Positions 63,490-64,000 of a DNA stretch of 64,000 nucleotides are shown one piece after another (within the stretch, counting starts at the first letter, position 1; the number at the start of each line of letters is the position of its first letter). This DNA is from Dendrophyllia cribrosa (Eukaryota > Cnidaria > Anthozoa > Scleractinia > Dendrophylliidae): contig JAJLRJ010000011.1 of NCBI GenBank assembly GCA_024195265.1, forward strand, positions 26,644,792 through 26,708,791, in the 5' to 3' direction. The notes under the pieces were generated by a model. It was not told the DNA's origin, did no database searches, and saw nothing but the letters and a program-made list of their open reading frames with translations. The position numbers and the translations under genes were made by a program.

Positions 63490-64000
63490 TTTCCTTTGGT
63501 ACTGTTTAGTATGTTGAACACGGTGGTTCTAACTTTTTAGTCTGTGGATGAAATACTAAAGTGTGACCCGGGATATCAAATGGAAGCTATTGAGCAGTAC
63601 CTTCCTTTGGTACTGTTTATTATACTGTACATGGTGGTTCTATCTTTTGGGTCCCCTCTACTAACTATGGGTCTGCAGATGGAATCCAACAGTTTGACAC
63701 GTACCATTTAACTGAAAAAATATTGTGGAATGAGTAGTACTTTCATGTGATACTGTTTATTATGCTGTAAAAGGTGGTTCTAACTTTTGAGTCTGTGGAT
63801 GAAATACTAAAGTGTGACCATTCAAATGAAAGCTACTGAGCAGTACTTTCATGTGATACTGTTTATTATGCTGTAAAAGGTGGTTCTAACTTTTGAGTCT
63901 GTGGATGAAATACTAAAGTGTGACCATTCAAATGAAAGCTACTGAGCAGTACTTTCCTGTGGTACTTTCCTGTGGTACTGTTTATTATGCTGTACAAGGT
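63490..64000 (-). repeat. Dispersed tandem-repeat family, locus E (~106-bp units)
   Basis: At least four units with GAGCAGTACTTTC, TGGTACTGTTTATTATGCTG, GTGGTTCTAACTTTTGAGTC, GTGGATGAAATACTAAAGTG and TGACCATTCAAATGAAAGCT. The last units have an exact 106-bp period. The array runs off the right edge. The reverse complement matches the units at 35467-35680. Confidence 0.9.

Overview
The window is eukaryotic and looks like an anthozoan cnidarian, most likely a stony coral. This rests on short spliced animal-type exons with GT-AG introns, AT-rich introns full of small inverted-repeat transposons, Penelope-like retroelements and tRNA-derived SINEs. The species assignment is inference; no database could be searched.

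Two real protein-coding genes are present, both on the + strand. (1) At 1056-5426 lie the last four exons of an mRNA capping enzyme (RNGTT type), covering guanylyltransferase motifs V and VI, the end of the OB fold and the stop codon; the 5' part lies left of the window. (2) At 22579-63389 lie 23 consecutive exons of a diacylglycerol kinase of the theta type (DGKQ), about 822 residues: three C1 zinc domains, an acidic linker, the Ras-associating region, and the catalytic domain with its GGDGSVGW motif. The 3' end is beyond the window. Intron phases agree at every junction. Two small apparent frameshifts (exons 1 and 3) both fall at homopolymer runs beside conserved C1 residues and look like base-count errors or recent lesions.

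Layout: 1-5426 capping enzyme exons and transposon-rich introns; 5427-22578 gene-free region with minisatellites, fold-back and MITE-like elements, two diverged copies of a 2-kb repeat (about 10.54-12.66 kb and 18.43-20.34 kb) and two decayed Penelope-like elements with hammerhead-like motifs; 22579-64000 DGK theta, whose introns carry more than a dozen inverted-repeat elements, some nested, and several satellites. Intron 4 holds about 82 near-identical copies of a 79-bp unit (28955-35466).

The most interesting structure is that this array belongs to a dispersed family. Related 88-bp and 106-bp tandem units sharing a core around TTTCATTTGAATGGTCACAC occur at six loci, and four of these share the same single-copy leader module. 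That suggests a mobile element with a central tandem array, one copy of which was amplified after an internal deletion.
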